In this document: piece after piece, positions 27,901 through 36,638 of the stretch | How positions within the stretch are numbered: position 1 is the stretch's first letter | Layout: every line of letters starts with the position of its first letter | Assembly: GCF_003581615.1 (NCBI RefSeq) | Contig: NZ_QXFH01000070.1 | Coordinates: 744,001-808,000 of the forward strand | DNA length: 64,000 nt | Direction of reading: 5' to 3' | Source of the DNA: Flagellimonas lutimaris | GTDB lineage: Bacteria > Bacteroidota > Bacteroidia > Flavobacteriales > Flavobacteriaceae | Made by a program: the position numbers and the translations under genes | The notes under the pieces: generated by a model | What the model saw: only the letters and a program-made list of their open reading frames with translations | What the model was told of the DNA's origin: nothing | The model's database searches: none

Positions 27901-28703
27901 AAGATGGGGTTTTTGACGATGGTGATGATCTTTGCTTGGGAACTCCAAAAGGTGTTGAGGTAAATACCAATGGGTGTGCCATTTATAGATTTGCCCAAGA
28001 TAATTTTGAAGTTGAAATAGAAAGTGAAACTTGCCGTACCAGCAATAATGGCTCCATTACAATAACACCTTTTGATACCTCCATAACCTATACGGCTGTT
28101 TTGACTGGTCCTAGTGGTGCGGATTCATTTGATTTTACCGACTCTCAAATATTTAGCAATTTAACCGCTGGTGATTATTCTCTTTGTATTACAGGAACAA
28201 ATGGTATGATTACCTATCAGGAGGTATGTTTCAATGCTGTAATTACACAACCAGATGTTCTGGATTTGTCAGCGTTAGTAGATGCGGGTATTTTGAGTAT
28301 AGAATTGAGTGGAGCTTCATTTTATAATATTGAGCTCAATGGATTGGTAACTCAAACAGAAGCATCAAAGGTTCAGCTGGATTTGAAGGAAGGCACTAAT
28401 AAATTGAGGGTCTATTCAAACTTGCCCTGTCAAGGTGTAATAGAAAAAACCTTGTTCTATTCCTCAAGGCCCATATTGTCTCCAAACCCAGTAGAGAGCA
28501 CTACAGAAATCTATTTGGGAGGTTATGAAGGAAATGTGGGAATTCAAATATTTACGGCCAATGGTAGACTGGTGCAAACGGAGAATAGAAGGGTTTTTGG
28601 AGATGACCTTCAATTGGATCTATCTAATCTTACCAAAGGGATTTATTATCTACGAGTTGAAAAAGCCGGAGTAAAAGAAATGTTTAAACTTATAAAAAGA
28701 TGA
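24909..28703 (+). CDS. Secreted reprolysin-like zinc metalloprotease with T9SS sorting domain
   Basis: The 1264-residue protein has a signal peptide (about 1-22), a propeptide region, and a metzincin domain with HELGHQFGANH near residue 340 and a downstream Met-turn-like IMGYAG. Ig/Fn3-like segments follow, one with a YWRV-type strand (TEYFWRVRP). A proprotein-convertase P-like domain lies near 850-985 (SDVSVNLELDHTYLEDLII). The last 75 residues are a type A T9SS sorting domain (LSPNPVESTTEIYL, then KGIYYLRVEKAG). The enzyme is therefore probably exported and cell-attached or released. The target is unknown. Its stop overlaps the lipoprotein start by four bases. Confidence 0.92.
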   Translation: MKAKLHFVFSIAIFFSCFCIYGQQGYWKSIPKQTNLRSASLKDISGAKSVFSLEKGMFSDRIKSFSVAKNNKQVVYLPNNNGNVVPFNLKETSVLHPDLAKKYPNIKSYTGVSADGRYKVKMSSSQKGLQSMVVDLQNNKTAFMEPVSNKSDTYILYDKEDGLSSKMDFICETSKDLFGGDNKSSGTMAKTIVPLVDGQVLRKYRIAISASGEYTQEMGGTVEDALAGINATITRVNEVFETDLGITLELIPNNDLIIFTNAVTDPYDDSLNSEVQSTITSIIGEANYDVGHLFHKVGEGEDNGNAGFIASVCVDNRKGSAFSSANNPQGDVYDLDYVAHELGHQFGANHTWSFESEGTGVQAEPASGSTIMGYAGIVGENNVASNGDDYFHYNSILQISTYLETTSCAQTTELVNSPPVLTPVNDFTIPKGTAFVLEGIASDPDVGDVLTFTWEQIDDGLVTTASFGPTNPGGANFRSLPPSTDPKRYFPRLSEVAQGNLTQNNPATGDAWETVSEIERGFSFACTVRDNAAGGGQVISDVMDVNVIKAAGPFVVTSQTSNEIYAAGSVQEITWDVASTNIAPVNTKTVDIFLSLDGGLTYPIILLENTLNDGSEEIQLPGDVTTTARIMVKASDNIFFAVNTTDFTIEQSEVVLNFADLKYEVCQPNDLVIPFVYETYVGFNENSTFSADVPAGLSASFSPTAASSDNTSVDLTLSNTNGVVPGVYDITVTSTAASVTKSVIFALTVQDGTFPDVALLSPANGEGGVSLDAELIWEENPLYSSYDVEVATDAGFTNIVESASIPFTIYKTTSLVEQTEYFWRVRPNNGCGTGTFGAAFNFITSQVDCKNKESNDLPITVSSSGTPTVTTSVFFLEDLPISDVSVNLELDHTYLEDLIITLISPAGTEVTLISNTCGDLNNINAVFDDDGSPIECTGSPAISGTVTPLGSLASFKGESILGEWILEIQDTASSDGGTLIGFSLDICIEGNYRPDEDEDGVFDDGDDLCLGTPKGVEVNTNGCAIYRFAQDNFEVEIESETCRTSNNGSITITPFDTSITYTAVLTGPSGADSFDFTDSQIFSNLTAGDYSLCITGTNGMITYQEVCFNAVITQPDVLDLSALVDAGILSIELSGASFYNIELNGLVTQTEASKVQLDLKEGTNKLRVYSNLPCQGVIEKTLFYSSRPILSPNPVESTTEIYLGGYEGNVGIQIFTANGRLVQTENRRVFGDDLQLDLSNLTKGIYYLRVEKAGVKEMFKLIKR

Positions 28704-29386
28704 TTCGGAATTTAATTAGGTTATCCATAATGGCTTTATTGGTTTCTTGTGGGGGTGATGATGGTCCTCCTCCAGCACCGGAAGGGGCAATGTTGGTGTT
28801 TCCTGAAGAAAATTCTGAGTGCACTACCGGTACCGATATCAATCAAACGTCCACCCAGATAACTTTTAGGTGGATGGCATCCAACAATACGGAGAGCTAT
28901 ACCCTTAGTGTTGTGAATTTGGAAACCAATGTGCCTCAAAATATATCTACCACTACCACTTCTGCCAGTCTTACGATTACCAAGGGAACACCATTTGCAT
29001 GGTCCGTTACATCTCGGAATTCTGATTCTGACCAAGTAGCTTCAAGTGTAACATGGTTATTTTATAATGCGGGTTCACAAACTACCTATACACCCTTTCC
29101 CGCGCAACTGGTCAAGCCTGCATCAGGTTCTACCGTACAAAAGGATATTGCCAATGAAGTTGTTTTGGAATGGTCCGGTGCAGATGTGGACAATGATATT
29201 GATTCTTTTGAGGTGTTTTTCTCAGAGGTGAATCCTCCAAGTACTTCTGTGGGAATAACGAATTCAACCACCATGGAATTGCCTGTAGGTGTAGAATCTG
29301 GTACGACCTATTATTGGAGAGTCCTAACAACCGATTTGGAGGGTAATACCTCAGATTCAGGGGTGTTTGACTTTAAAGTGCTCTAG
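28700..29386 (+). CDS. Lipoprotein with Fn3-like domains
   Basis: The 228-residue protein starts with a lipobox (MALLVSC, then GGDDGPPP). The Gly-Gly-Asp-Asp after the Cys fits the Bacteroidota surface-export signal for lipoproteins. Two Fn3-like units follow, with TPFAWSVTSRN and TTYYWRVLTTDLEGN as the typical core strands. It overlaps the metalloprotease stop (ATGA), so the two are translated together, and its second unit resembles the Fn3-like unit in that protease. It may anchor or assist the protease, which is inference. Confidence 0.82.
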   Translation: MIRNLIRLSIMALLVSCGGDDGPPPAPEGAMLVFPEENSECTTGTDINQTSTQITFRWMASNNTESYTLSVVNLETNVPQNISTTTTSASLTITKGTPFAWSVTSRNSDSDQVASSVTWLFYNAGSQTTYTPFPAQLVKPASGSTVQKDIANEVVLEWSGADVDNDIDSFEVFFSEVNPPSTSVGITNSTTMELPVGVESGTTYYWRVLTTDLEGNTSDSGVFDFKVL

Positions 29387-29388
29387 AT

Positions 29389-30018
29389 TTACTTGCCATT
29401 GAATTGGTTCATGGTGTTTTTTGCACCAGCAAATATGAATGAGCGTATAAGGTCAGTAGATACTTTTAGTCTTTCTGGCATGGCTTTTTCTTGGTCATCA
29501 TCCCATTTGCCCAAAACATAATCCACCTGTTTGCCTTTACTGAAATCAGAACCTACACCAAATCTAAAGCGGTTATATTTAGTTGTCTGTAAAACATTTT
29601 GGATGTCCTTTAATCCATTGTGGCCACCATCACTTCCCTTGCCTTTTAATCTTAGGGAGCCAAAAGGTAGGTTAATGTCATCCGTTACCACCAATATGTT
29701 GTCCAGATTTATATTTTCCTTATCCATCCAGTATTTTACTGCTTTGCCGCTCAAGTTCATGTAAGTGGATGGTTTTAAGCATACCACACTTTTTCCCTTG
29801 TGTTTAAACGTCGCAGCAGCTCCCAGTTTTGCACTTTCAAAAGTAAAACCCTCCTGTTCTGCCAAAAAGTCAAGAATCTTAAACCCAATATTATGGCGGG
29901 TATCCTCATAATCAGGTCCAATATTTCCAAGACCAACAATCAAAAATTTTTTCATGGGGTCGATTTCTTTCAGTAATTGTTTTGATGGGCCAAAAAGCTT
30001 GTTGATGAATTTGAGCAT
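29389..30018 (-). CDS. pth: Peptidyl-tRNA hydrolase
   Basis: Pth releases tRNA from stalled peptidyl-tRNA. The catalytic and tRNA-binding residues sit in YEDTRHNIGFKIL (His), TDDINLPFGSLRL (Asp) and GHNGLKDI (Asn). The frame begins 21 residues before the usual start (MKKFLIVGLGNIG, ATG at 29955). Such short extensions are common in annotated flavobacterial copies, so either start may be right. The gene converges with the lipoprotein gene, with 2 bases between. Confidence 0.95.
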   Translation of the reverse strand: MLKFINKLFGPSKQLLKEIDPMKKFLIVGLGNIGPDYEDTRHNIGFKILDFLAEQEGFTFESAKLGAAATFKHKGKSVVCLKPSTYMNLSGKAVKYWMDKENINLDNILVVTDDINLPFGSLRLKGKGSDGGHNGLKDIQNVLQTTKYNRFRFGVGSDFSKGKQVDYVLGKWDDDQEKAMPERLKVSTDLIRSFIFAGAKNTMNQFNGK

Positions 30019-30045
30019 CGACGATGTTAGGTTTCTCTAAAAATA

Positions 30046-30090
30046 CAAAAGCATCCCAAATTTTACCAAAGTAAAAAAGGGATGCTTTTG
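30046..30090 (-). terminator. Hairpin terminator after rplY
   Basis: The arms CAAAAGCATCCC (30046-30057) and GGGATGCTTTTG (30079-30090) are 12-base perfect complements around a 21-base AT-rich loop. It follows the rplY stop on the minus strand and separates prs-rplY from pth. Confidence 0.7.
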
Positions 30091-30106
30091 CAAAATCTTC
30101 AAAGTG

Positions 30107-30748
30107 CTATTCCGCAGCTTCGGCTTGAGGAGCTTCTCCAGCTTCGGCGCCTTCACCTTCTGCACCTTCTTCATCTTCATCTTCTATCTCGTCATCAACA
30201 GAAGTTCTAGAAGCTTTCACCTGAACGATAGCGGTACTATCTGGGTGTAAGAATGTATAGTCGTCGTTTAGAATAGTTTCCACAGCAATGGTTTGACCAA
30301 TCCTCAACTTGGAAATATCAATAGTGATAAAATCAGGAAGCAAATCGGGCAATGCTCTAATGGAAAGTTTTCTTTTTCTGAAAAGTAAACGTCCACCATT
30401 TCGTACCCCTGGCGAATTTCCTTCCAAACGTACTGGTATTTTCATGGTGATTGGTTTGTCTTCGAACAATTGGTAGAAATCAATGTGAAGAATTTTGTCC
30501 GTTACAGGGTGAAATTGAATATCCTGTAATATGGCGGCAAACTTTTCGCCATCCTTCAATTCAATTACTACGGTGTGTGCATTTGGGGTGTACACCAAGT
30601 CTTTGAATGCGATTTCATCAGCTGAAAAATGCAATGGTTTATCCCCTCCGTACAGCACGCAAGGGACCTTTCCAGCATTACGTAAGGCTTTGGTAGAAAC
30701 CTTGCCCACGCTTTCTCTTTGGGATCCTTTGATTGTAATTGACTTCAT
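30107..30748 (-). CDS. rplY: 50S ribosomal protein bL25 (long, Ctc-type)
   Basis: The 213-residue protein has the 5S-rRNA-binding L25 N-terminal domain ([19 protein letters not shown], then VPCVLYGG) and the extra C-terminal TL5/Ctc domain ([17 protein letters not shown]). It ends in a very acidic, Ala/Glu-rich tail from about residue 185. It is 19 bases from the end of prs and is likely co-transcribed with it, a common pairing in Bacteroidota. Confidence 0.96.
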   Translation of the reverse strand: MKSITIKGSQRESVGKVSTKALRNAGKVPCVLYGGDKPLHFSADEIAFKDLVYTPNAHTVVIELKDGEKFAAILQDIQFHPVTDKILHIDFYQLFEDKPITMKIPVRLEGNSPGVRNGGRLLFRKRKLSIRALPDLLPDFITIDISKLRIGQTIAVETILNDDYTFLHPDSTAIVQVKASRTSVDDEIEDEDEEGAEGEGAEAGEAPQAEAAE

Positions 30749-30767
30749 TGTTAAATATTAAATTGAT

Positions 30768-31709
30768 TTACATTAAAAATTTTGAAGATATGGATGTGTT
30801 GTGGTGCACTCGGTGCATTACATCTGCAAACAGATCGGCACATGACAATATCTTTATTTTGCTTTTATCTTTGTCTACTGGAATGGAATCGGTTACGATT
30901 AATTCAGTCAACTTTGATTTTTCTATTTTTTCGTATGCATCACCCGATAAAAGTCCGTGGGTAGTTACGGCACGTACACTTACTGCACCTCTCTCCATCA
31001 TCAAATCAGCAGCTCTGGTAAGGGTGCCTGCCGTATCAACCATATCATCAGCTAATACTACATTTTTTCCTTTTACATCGCCTATCAGTTCCATATGGGA
31101 AATAACATTGGCCTTGGCTCTTTGCTTGTAACAGATGACCACATCGCATTCCAGTGCTTTTGAATAAGCATAGGCTCTTTTGGAACCTCCCATATCTGGG
31201 GATGCAATACACAAGTTGTCCAGATTCAGTCCTTTTAAATAAGGCAAGAATAGGGTGGAGGCAAACAGATGATCTACCGGCTTTTCGAAGAAGCCTTGGA
31301 TTTGGTCTGCATGCAGGTCCATGGTAATTATTCTTGTGGCGCCTGCGGTTTCCAACATTTTAGCTACCAATTTTGCAGCAATGGGAACACGTGGTTTGTC
31401 CTTTCTATCCTGTCTGGCCCAACCAAAGTAGGGCATAACGGCAGTAATGTGTCTGGCGGAAGCTCTTTTGGCAGCATCCAGCATCAACAACATTTCCATC
31501 AAGTTTTCCGAGCTTGGATTAGTGGAACCAATTATAAAAATTCTTGCTCCCCGAATTGACTCCTCGAACGAAGGCTGGAACTCACCATCACTATAACGTG
31601 AGAATTGGACTTTTCCCAATTCTGCGCCATAGGAAGCGGCAATCTTCTCACCCAGCTCAACGCTTTGGGTGCAAGCAAAAATTTTAGGTTCCGGAACTTG
31701 ATAGGCCAT
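30768..31709 (-). CDS. prs: Ribose-phosphate pyrophosphokinase
   Basis: This enzyme makes PRPP from ribose 5-phosphate and ATP for purine, pyrimidine, His and Trp synthesis. The class I signatures are FSRYSDGEFQPSFEES, the flexible loop YFGWARQDRKDKPR and the PRPP-binding segment VLADDMVDTAGTLTRA. The 313-residue length is standard. A promoter with a good -7 and -33 spacing lies upstream (31760-31789), facing away from the tRNA-Leu promoter. Confidence 0.97.
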   Translation of the reverse strand: MAYQVPEPKIFACTQSVELGEKIAASYGAELGKVQFSRYSDGEFQPSFEESIRGARIFIIGSTNPSSENLMEMLLMLDAAKRASARHITAVMPYFGWARQDRKDKPRVPIAAKLVAKMLETAGATRIITMDLHADQIQGFFEKPVDHLFASTLFLPYLKGLNLDNLCIASPDMGGSKRAYAYSKALECDVVICYKQRAKANVISHMELIGDVKGKNVVLADDMVDTAGTLTRAADLMMERGAVSVRAVTTHGLLSGDAYEKIEKSKLTELIVTDSIPVDKDKSKIKILSCADLFADVMHRVHHNTSISSKFLM

Positions 31710-31759
31710 TACAATCTCTTGTTAACTAGCGTTTTAAAGTACTTTTTAATAAGGAGGTG

Positions 31760-31789
31760 CAAATTTAAGAATTAATTCGGGTTGCTAAA
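31760..31789 (-). promoter_or_regulatory. Promoter for prs-rplY (TTTA, 18-base spacer, TAAATTTG)
   Basis: The minus-strand -7 box TAAATTTG at 31760-31767 is perfect. A TTTA at 31786-31789 lies 18 bases upstream as a weak -33 element. Confidence 0.5.
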
Positions 31790-31807
31790 GGATAAATGAA
31801 AGTATTT

Positions 31808-31841
31808 TTTGGTGATAAATAAAAATATTTTTTTAGCTTTG
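31808..31841 (+). promoter_or_regulatory. Promoter for tRNA-Leu (TTTG, 22-base spacer, TAGCTTTG)
   Basis: The -33 TTTG (31808-31811) and the -7 box TAGCTTTG (31834-31841) both match the Bacteroidota consensus, with a 22-base spacer. The mature tRNA starts 30 bases after the -7 box. Confidence 0.65.
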
Positions 31842-31870
31842 CACTCGCATTTGAAAAATGTGAGGCCAAT

Positions 31871-31952
31871 GCCTTGGTGGCGGAACTGGTAGACGCGCTG
31901 GATTCAAAATCCAGTTCCTTCGGGAGTGAGGGTTCGATTCCCTCCCAAGGTA
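31871..31952 (+). tRNA. tRNA-Leu (anticodon CAA)
   Basis: The cloverleaf is visible: acceptor GCCTTGG pairs with CCAAGGT (G1-U72 wobble), the anticodon arm is CTGGA-TTCAAAA-TCCAG with CAA at 31905-31907, a class II variable arm follows (TTCCTTCGGGAG region) and the T arm contains GGTTCGATTCC. The discriminator is A. No CCA is encoded. Confidence 0.95.
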
Positions 31953-31956
31953 CTTC

Positions 31957-31991
31957 AAAAACCCTGACAATAGAAATTGTCAGGGTTTTTT
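31957..31991 (+). terminator. Intrinsic terminator after tRNA-Leu
   Basis: The arms ACCCTGACAAT (31961-31971) and ATTGTCAGGGT (31976-31986) are perfect complements with a 4-base loop, extended by A4/T6. It can end the tRNA transcript and probably also the convergent receptor operon. Confidence 0.85.
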
Positions 31992-32018
31992 GTTTGTGGA
32001 GATGACTATTTGGTTGCC

Positions 32019-34583
32019 TTAGAAAAATATTCGTAAAGTTAGATTTGGAGTAAATCCCAAAGACCTTCTTTGTATAACCTGTTCCAAAAGCAATTCTCCA
32101 TTTTGTTGATTGGTTCTGTGGATGATGGCAAGAGGTACGATACGGTCGTAGATATTCAAAGCCGAAATGCCCAATTGGATTTTAGTGGATTTGGGATTGA
32201 TCGCAAAATCATAGGTCAAAGAGGCATCCAGCCTATGGAAACTGGGTAATCTGCCGCTGTTCAACGATTCAAATGTAACCGCTTTGGATTCTTCATCGTA
32301 ATTTTTAATCGGAGTAAATGGTGTTCCCGTGCGATATTGCCATCCTAGGGAAAGCTTCAGGTTTTTGATGTCCAAACTATTGGATACCCTAAAGCTATTC
32401 GGTATATCGTTGTTTCCTGAAAAACTACTTTCTTGGATCTCATCAAAAGTAAAATTCACATCATTGAAGGAATATCCTGCCCAGAAACTGTAGTTTCGAA
32501 TGCGTTTTTTCAATAGTATATCCACTCCTATAATTCGACTTTTTCCTTTACTCAGGTTGGGTTGAGGCAGATGAAAACCCTGACTATAGGAAGTGAGTCC
32601 TTTTAAATTTTTATAATAGGCCTCGGCATCAACGGTCCACCCATTTTTATCAAAAAGCAAACCTGCCGAAAATTGATTGCTTTGTAAAAGGGGGTAGTCC
32701 GTATTGTCGGACAGTCTCCAAAGATTGTTTTCCAGCCTAAGCTCGGTTTGGTTAAATTCGATAAGTTGCGAAATGGGTTGGTTTCTTCTTTCCATTCCTG
32801 TACGTATCCGAAGGCTTTTGTTGATGGGCATCTCAATATTTAATCTTGGTTCCAGATATAGATTCCCTAAACTGCCATAGTGTACGGCTCTTAGCCCTAT
32901 TTTTAACAATGCTCCATTGTCTTTTCTGAAGCTGTATTCTCCAAAAAGTACATTTTTTAAGTTGCTATCCTGCACGGGAAGGCTAATATTGTCCGTAGGA
33001 TCCAAATTGGATACATAGCTCATATCTATTTCCAAATTGGTATTGGAAAGTTGGTATCCGAAACTTAGCAGATCATTGTTTTTAAAAACCCTATCCGACT
33101 TGAGTTCCAATCCAAAATCACTTATTCTGTTCCCTCGAATATTGGTTTCTTCCAATACGTCACCGTACAATTCCAGATTTCGGTAATACGAATCGTAGGA
33201 TGAAAAATATGTGGTAATCTGATCTGTCTGCCTCGAAGAGGTTTGGTGTTTCCAATTGATGCTTACGCCTCCGTTCCCGGTGGCCAAGGAATCCCTTTTT
33301 GTTTCACCTTTGTTTTGGAACGAAAAAAGCGTACGGTTTCTGGTCATTAATGCACTAACGGAAAGTTTGTCCTTTTCAGAAGGTTGGTACACGTATTTTA
33401 CGTTGATATCGTAAAACCGAAACTCACTGTCACTGTTACCATACGTATAGCCGTCGTCGGAACTTACATTCAACGGATTTCCGTTACGGTCCGAAATTGG
33501 GCCCGAATTACTGAAAATTTTCTTGGCATAGGCTTCATAGGTCTGGGTTTTGAGAATGTCCAAATAGGCATTTCTAGCATATAGGGACAAAGATGATTTG
33601 TCCGATAGAGGTGTTTTAATATATCCGTCCACACTCAATCCATCTATTCCAACCCCTCCGGATACCTTGTTGGAAACCTTGTCATCGGTACTTATATCGA
33701 TAATCCCCGAAACCCGGTCACCGTAGGCGGCGCTGGTGGCTGTCTTAAAAATCATTGCTTTTTCAGTAGCATATGGGTTAAATCTGGACAACATGCCGTA
33801 AAGATATCCGCTATTGAACACTCGGATATGATCAAAAAGCACCAAATTTTGATCGGAAGTGCCCCCATGTATTTGTATACCGGAAGCTGACTCATCCAAA
33901 CTGGAAACACCGGGAATCATTTGGATGCTCTGTAAGATGTCGGGTGTTGTCTGTCCAGGAATTGGCCCTAAAGGTTTTTGGGTAATGGCAATGGAGCCAT
34001 CGCGGTTCCGATCTATTCCCGTTGTAATGTATGAAGTGACTATGACCTCATCCAGTTCTTTGTAAACTGCCGATAGATAGATGGGATTACATGTATCCGT
34101 TGGCTTAATATCCAGAGAACCATAACCCGAAACTTCAACCAGATATTTGGTTTTCCCTGAATCCTTAAACTTGACATTTCCTTTTTGATCGGTTTCCTTC
34201 ACCAAACTTGAATCTACCACAACCTGGGTTTCTGTAATGGGCAATCGGGTATCTTGATCCAATAAGTAAAGACAGATTTCTTTTTCTAGTGAAATAGGTG
34301 CAATAATGATGTGTGCTTGGCCATCGATTTTTTCAAAACGTAATCCCGTCTGCGCTTCCAGGAGGCCAATAAGTTCGTCCATGGACATACCCTCTGCCAA
34401 GGCAGTAATCGTTTTATTGTCAATGAGATCCTCAGCATAGGAAAAGCTCAGGCTCATTTCCTTTTCCAGTTGTAGGATGACCTCTTTTAAGGGAGTTTCT
34501 TTGAATTCGAAGAATAGATTTTCTTGGGCATGGGATATAGGGATGCCCAGAAGGAACAATAATAGAGTTATAAAATACCTCAT
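32019..34583 (-). CDS. TonB-dependent outer membrane receptor with STN signalling domain
   Basis: The 854-residue protein has a signal peptide ending PISHAQ, an STN (secretin/TonB N-terminal) domain about 22-95 (EFKETPLKEVILQLEKEMSL), a carboxypeptidase-regulatory-like domain about 100-175, a TonB-box-like DEVIVTS, a plug (PGVSSLDESASGIQIHGG) and a long beta-barrel ending in a terminal Phe. The STN domain marks a transducer that passes ligand binding to an anti-sigma factor. It follows fecR with a 3-base gap and no susD neighbour exists, so the ligand is not necessarily a glycan. The ligand is unknown. Confidence 0.9.
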   Translation of the reverse strand: MRYFITLLLFLLGIPISHAQENLFFEFKETPLKEVILQLEKEMSLSFSYAEDLIDNKTITALAEGMSMDELIGLLEAQTGLRFEKIDGQAHIIIAPISLEKEICLYLLDQDTRLPITETQVVVDSSLVKETDQKGNVKFKDSGKTKYLVEVSGYGSLDIKPTDTCNPIYLSAVYKELDEVIVTSYITTGIDRNRDGSIAITQKPLGPIPGQTTPDILQSIQMIPGVSSLDESASGIQIHGGTSDQNLVLFDHIRVFNSGYLYGMLSRFNPYATEKAMIFKTATSAAYGDRVSGIIDISTDDKVSNKVSGGVGIDGLSVDGYIKTPLSDKSSLSLYARNAYLDILKTQTYEAYAKKIFSNSGPISDRNGNPLNVSSDDGYTYGNSDSEFRFYDINVKYVYQPSEKDKLSVSALMTRNRTLFSFQNKGETKRDSLATGNGGVSINWKHQTSSRQTDQITTYFSSYDSYYRNLELYGDVLEETNIRGNRISDFGLELKSDRVFKNNDLLSFGYQLSNTNLEIDMSYVSNLDPTDNISLPVQDSNLKNVLFGEYSFRKDNGALLKIGLRAVHYGSLGNLYLEPRLNIEMPINKSLRIRTGMERRNQPISQLIEFNQTELRLENNLWRLSDNTDYPLLQSNQFSAGLLFDKNGWTVDAEAYYKNLKGLTSYSQGFHLPQPNLSKGKSRIIGVDILLKKRIRNYSFWAGYSFNDVNFTFDEIQESSFSGNNDIPNSFRVSNSLDIKNLKLSLGWQYRTGTPFTPIKNYDEESKAVTFESLNSGRLPSFHRLDASLTYDFAINPKSTKIQLGISALNIYDRIVPLAIIHRTNQQNGELLLEQVIQRRSLGFTPNLTLRIFF

Positions 34584-34586
34584 TTC

Positions 34587-35507
34587 TTATTCAGACAAGG
34601 TAACAATTCTTTTGTCCTTAGAAATATGATATTTGACACCCATGGGTTCCAAAGTTGTCTTTAGGGCGTTTTCAAGATTGTTGTGGGTGAATTTCCCTGT
34701 GAATTTTCGATTGATATCAAGGTCATTCAAATTAAACATAATAGGATATTGTAGGGATAGCTCATCCAAAACTTCAGAGAGTGGTTGTTCTGAAAAGGAA
34801 GAAAATCCATTTTGCCAGTCTGGAGTGTTTTGTGAAAATTGTTTTTGATAGAGTTCCCCATTTATCAATTGGATTTCCATTCCTTGGGTGAGCTCCATGC
34901 TAGAATGGGTTTTGTCCAATGGATTAAATACTACAGAACCTTCATAGCATTGAACTTTAAAACCCTTACGGTTCTTAATGTTGAATTTGGTTCCCAAAAC
35001 CGAAACTGTTCCTTGGGAAGTTTTCACCGTAAAATCGTCACCTGATTTGATATCAAAAAATGCCTCGCCGTTAAAATCCACAGAGCGGTCTTCCTCCCAA
35101 TTAAATCGTTTGTAGGATAATCTTGAATTGGAGTTCATCTCAATGATAGAGCCATCAGCGAGAAGCACGGACTCTTTTTCGCCAATACCGGTGGAATACG
35201 ATTTTGTGCCATAGAAATAGGTGTAGCCAGTAAACAATAAGGCAATGCATGCCGCAGCCGCAGAAAATAACCATAAGCGTTTTACTTTGGGCTCTTTCTT
35301 TACCTTTTGATTTTTTGAAGTAACAAGGGAGAGGGCCTTTTCAGTATCTATTTTAGGGCCGTTCAGGGATTTGGCGGCATTATCAATGGCCATAATTTCC
35401 CTATGGACATCGGATGCCTTGAACCCTGTTAGTTCCTCTTCGCTCAATTCTCCTGCTAACCATCGGGCCAAAAAATCTTCACTGGCGTATTTTTCCTCCA
35501 TAGGCAT
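34587..35507 (-). CDS. FecR-family anti-sigma factor (FecR / DUF4974)
   Basis: The 306-residue protein has a cytoplasmic N-terminal region, one membrane helix (about 82-104), a periplasmic FecR domain (about 115-205, with RLSYKRFNWEEDRSVDFNGE and GTKFNIKNR) and a C-terminal DUF4974 domain (DLDINRKFTGKFTHNN). In this family the periplasmic part contacts the receptor STN domain and the N-terminus holds the sigma factor. It sits between the ECF sigma gene and the receptor gene, all on the minus strand. Confidence 0.92.
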   Translation of the reverse strand: MPMEEKYASEDFLARWLAGELSEEELTGFKASDVHREIMAIDNAAKSLNGPKIDTEKALSLVTSKNQKVKKEPKVKRLWLFSAAAACIALLFTGYTYFYGTKSYSTGIGEKESVLLADGSIIEMNSNSRLSYKRFNWEEDRSVDFNGEAFFDIKSGDDFTVKTSQGTVSVLGTKFNIKNRKGFKVQCYEGSVVFNPLDKTHSSMELTQGMEIQLINGELYQKQFSQNTPDWQNGFSSFSEQPLSEVLDELSLQYPIMFNLNDLDINRKFTGKFTHNNLENALKTTLEPMGVKYHISKDKRIVTLSE

Positions 35508-35550
35508 TTACTCTCTTATTTAAATGACAGTTAAACAACCGATTACCCTA

Positions 35551-36072
35551 TTAAAATTTTAATTCTTTTCCAAGTACTTCCCGTAAGCTCAACAAGGCCT
35601 TGCTCATTCTACGTTCAATTGCCTTTACACCAAGCCCTAATATTTCTGCGATTTCTGTATAGGTTTTCTTTTCCACTCTGCTTAACAGATATACTTCCCT
35701 TTCTTTTTGTGGCAAGGAAGCAATGGCTGCTTTAAGCTTTTCGTGGAATTCATCCATTTGCATTAAATATTCAGGGTTTTCATTGTCCACGGAAGGTGTT
35801 ACCTTTTCTAAATGTTTCAATACAATTTTCTCATGTGCTTTTTCATTTAGGAAAGAGTTGTTGGCTGCCCTGTACAGGTAAGCCTTCACTTTGGAAAATG
35901 AAACCGTGGAACACAACTTCCAAAGTTTCACAAATACATTTTGAACAATATCCTCGGCCTGTGCAAGGTCTCCACATTTATAATAAATAAATCGTGTCAC
36001 TGTTTCGTAGTGATCACGAAATATTTGATTGTAGGTTTTTTGTTCACAAATGGATGGCTCTTCCTCTGTCAT
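35551..36072 (-). CDS. ECF RNA polymerase sigma factor (sigma-70 family)
   Basis: The 173-residue protein has region 2 (IFRDHYETVTRFIYYKCGD, then AEDIVQNVFVKLW) and region 4 (LPQKEREVYLLSRVEKKTY, then EIAEILGLGVKAIERRM) and no region 1 or 3. It is the first gene of the sigma / FecR / receptor operon and probably drives that operon when the receptor is occupied. Divergent genes start 112 bases away on the plus strand, with no obvious TAnnTTTG box between, so an ECF-specific promoter may serve either side. Confidence 0.93.
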   Translation of the reverse strand: MTEEEPSICEQKTYNQIFRDHYETVTRFIYYKCGDLAQAEDIVQNVFVKLWKLCSTVSFSKVKAYLYRAANNSFLNEKAHEKIVLKHLEKVTPSVDNENPEYLMQMDEFHEKLKAAIASLPQKEREVYLLSRVEKKTYTEIAEILGLGVKAIERRMSKALLSLREVLGKELKF

Positions 36073-36184
36073 GTTCTGTTTTGGGCGAAACTACTTTAAG
36101 TAGATTATAAAAATAGTTAGAAAAAAATAGGGTGTCCTGTTTTTTGACTGTCTAAGTAATAGAAAAAGAAATTAATATCTAGTT

Positions 36185-36628
36185 ATGGACAACAAAAAAT
36201 GGGTCACAACCTTGATTGTAGGTTGTTTTTTTCTACTTCAAAACCTTGCTGCCCAAGATTGGCAAACAAATTTTGAAAAAGCCAAAGATCTAGCTCAAAA
36301 AAATAACAATAACATTATTCTGGTCTTCCAAGGTTCCGACTGGTGCGCGCCTTGTATTAAACTGGATAGAGAGGTTTGGAGCAAAGAGGATTTTCAAAAA
36401 CTGGCCAAGGATCATTTTGTTATGCTCAAGGCCGATTTTCCCAGAAGAAAAAAGAACAAATTACCTACGGAACAAGAAGCACGGAACAAATCCTTGGCTG
36501 CAAAGTATAATCCAAACGGTTATTTCCCCTATGTGGTGGTGTTAGACCCATCAGGAAAAGTCTTGGGGCAAACTGGGTATGAAAAAATGGGTCCAAAGGC
36601 TTATTTCAATAAGTTGAACTCATTCTAA
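36185..36628 (+). CDS. Periplasmic thioredoxin-fold protein (CxxC = CAPC)
   Basis: The 147-residue protein has an N-terminal signal peptide (LIVGCFFLLQNLAAQ) and a thioredoxin-like core with QGSDWCAPC (Cys54 and Cys57) and a cis-Pro-type NGYFPYVVVLDPSGK. It lacks a haem or cargo domain and is likely a periplasmic thiol oxidoreductase or redox partner. It heads a rightward set with apbE, DUF4266 and DUF3570 (gaps of 10, 8 and 7 bases), which suggests one transcript. Confidence 0.87.
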   Translation: MDNKKWVTTLIVGCFFLLQNLAAQDWQTNFEKAKDLAQKNNNNIILVFQGSDWCAPCIKLDREVWSKEDFQKLAKDHFVMLKADFPRRKKNKLPTEQEARNKSLAAKYNPNGYFPYVVVLDPSGKVLGQTGYEKMGPKAYFNKLNSF

Positions 36629-36638
36629 GGATACTGTG

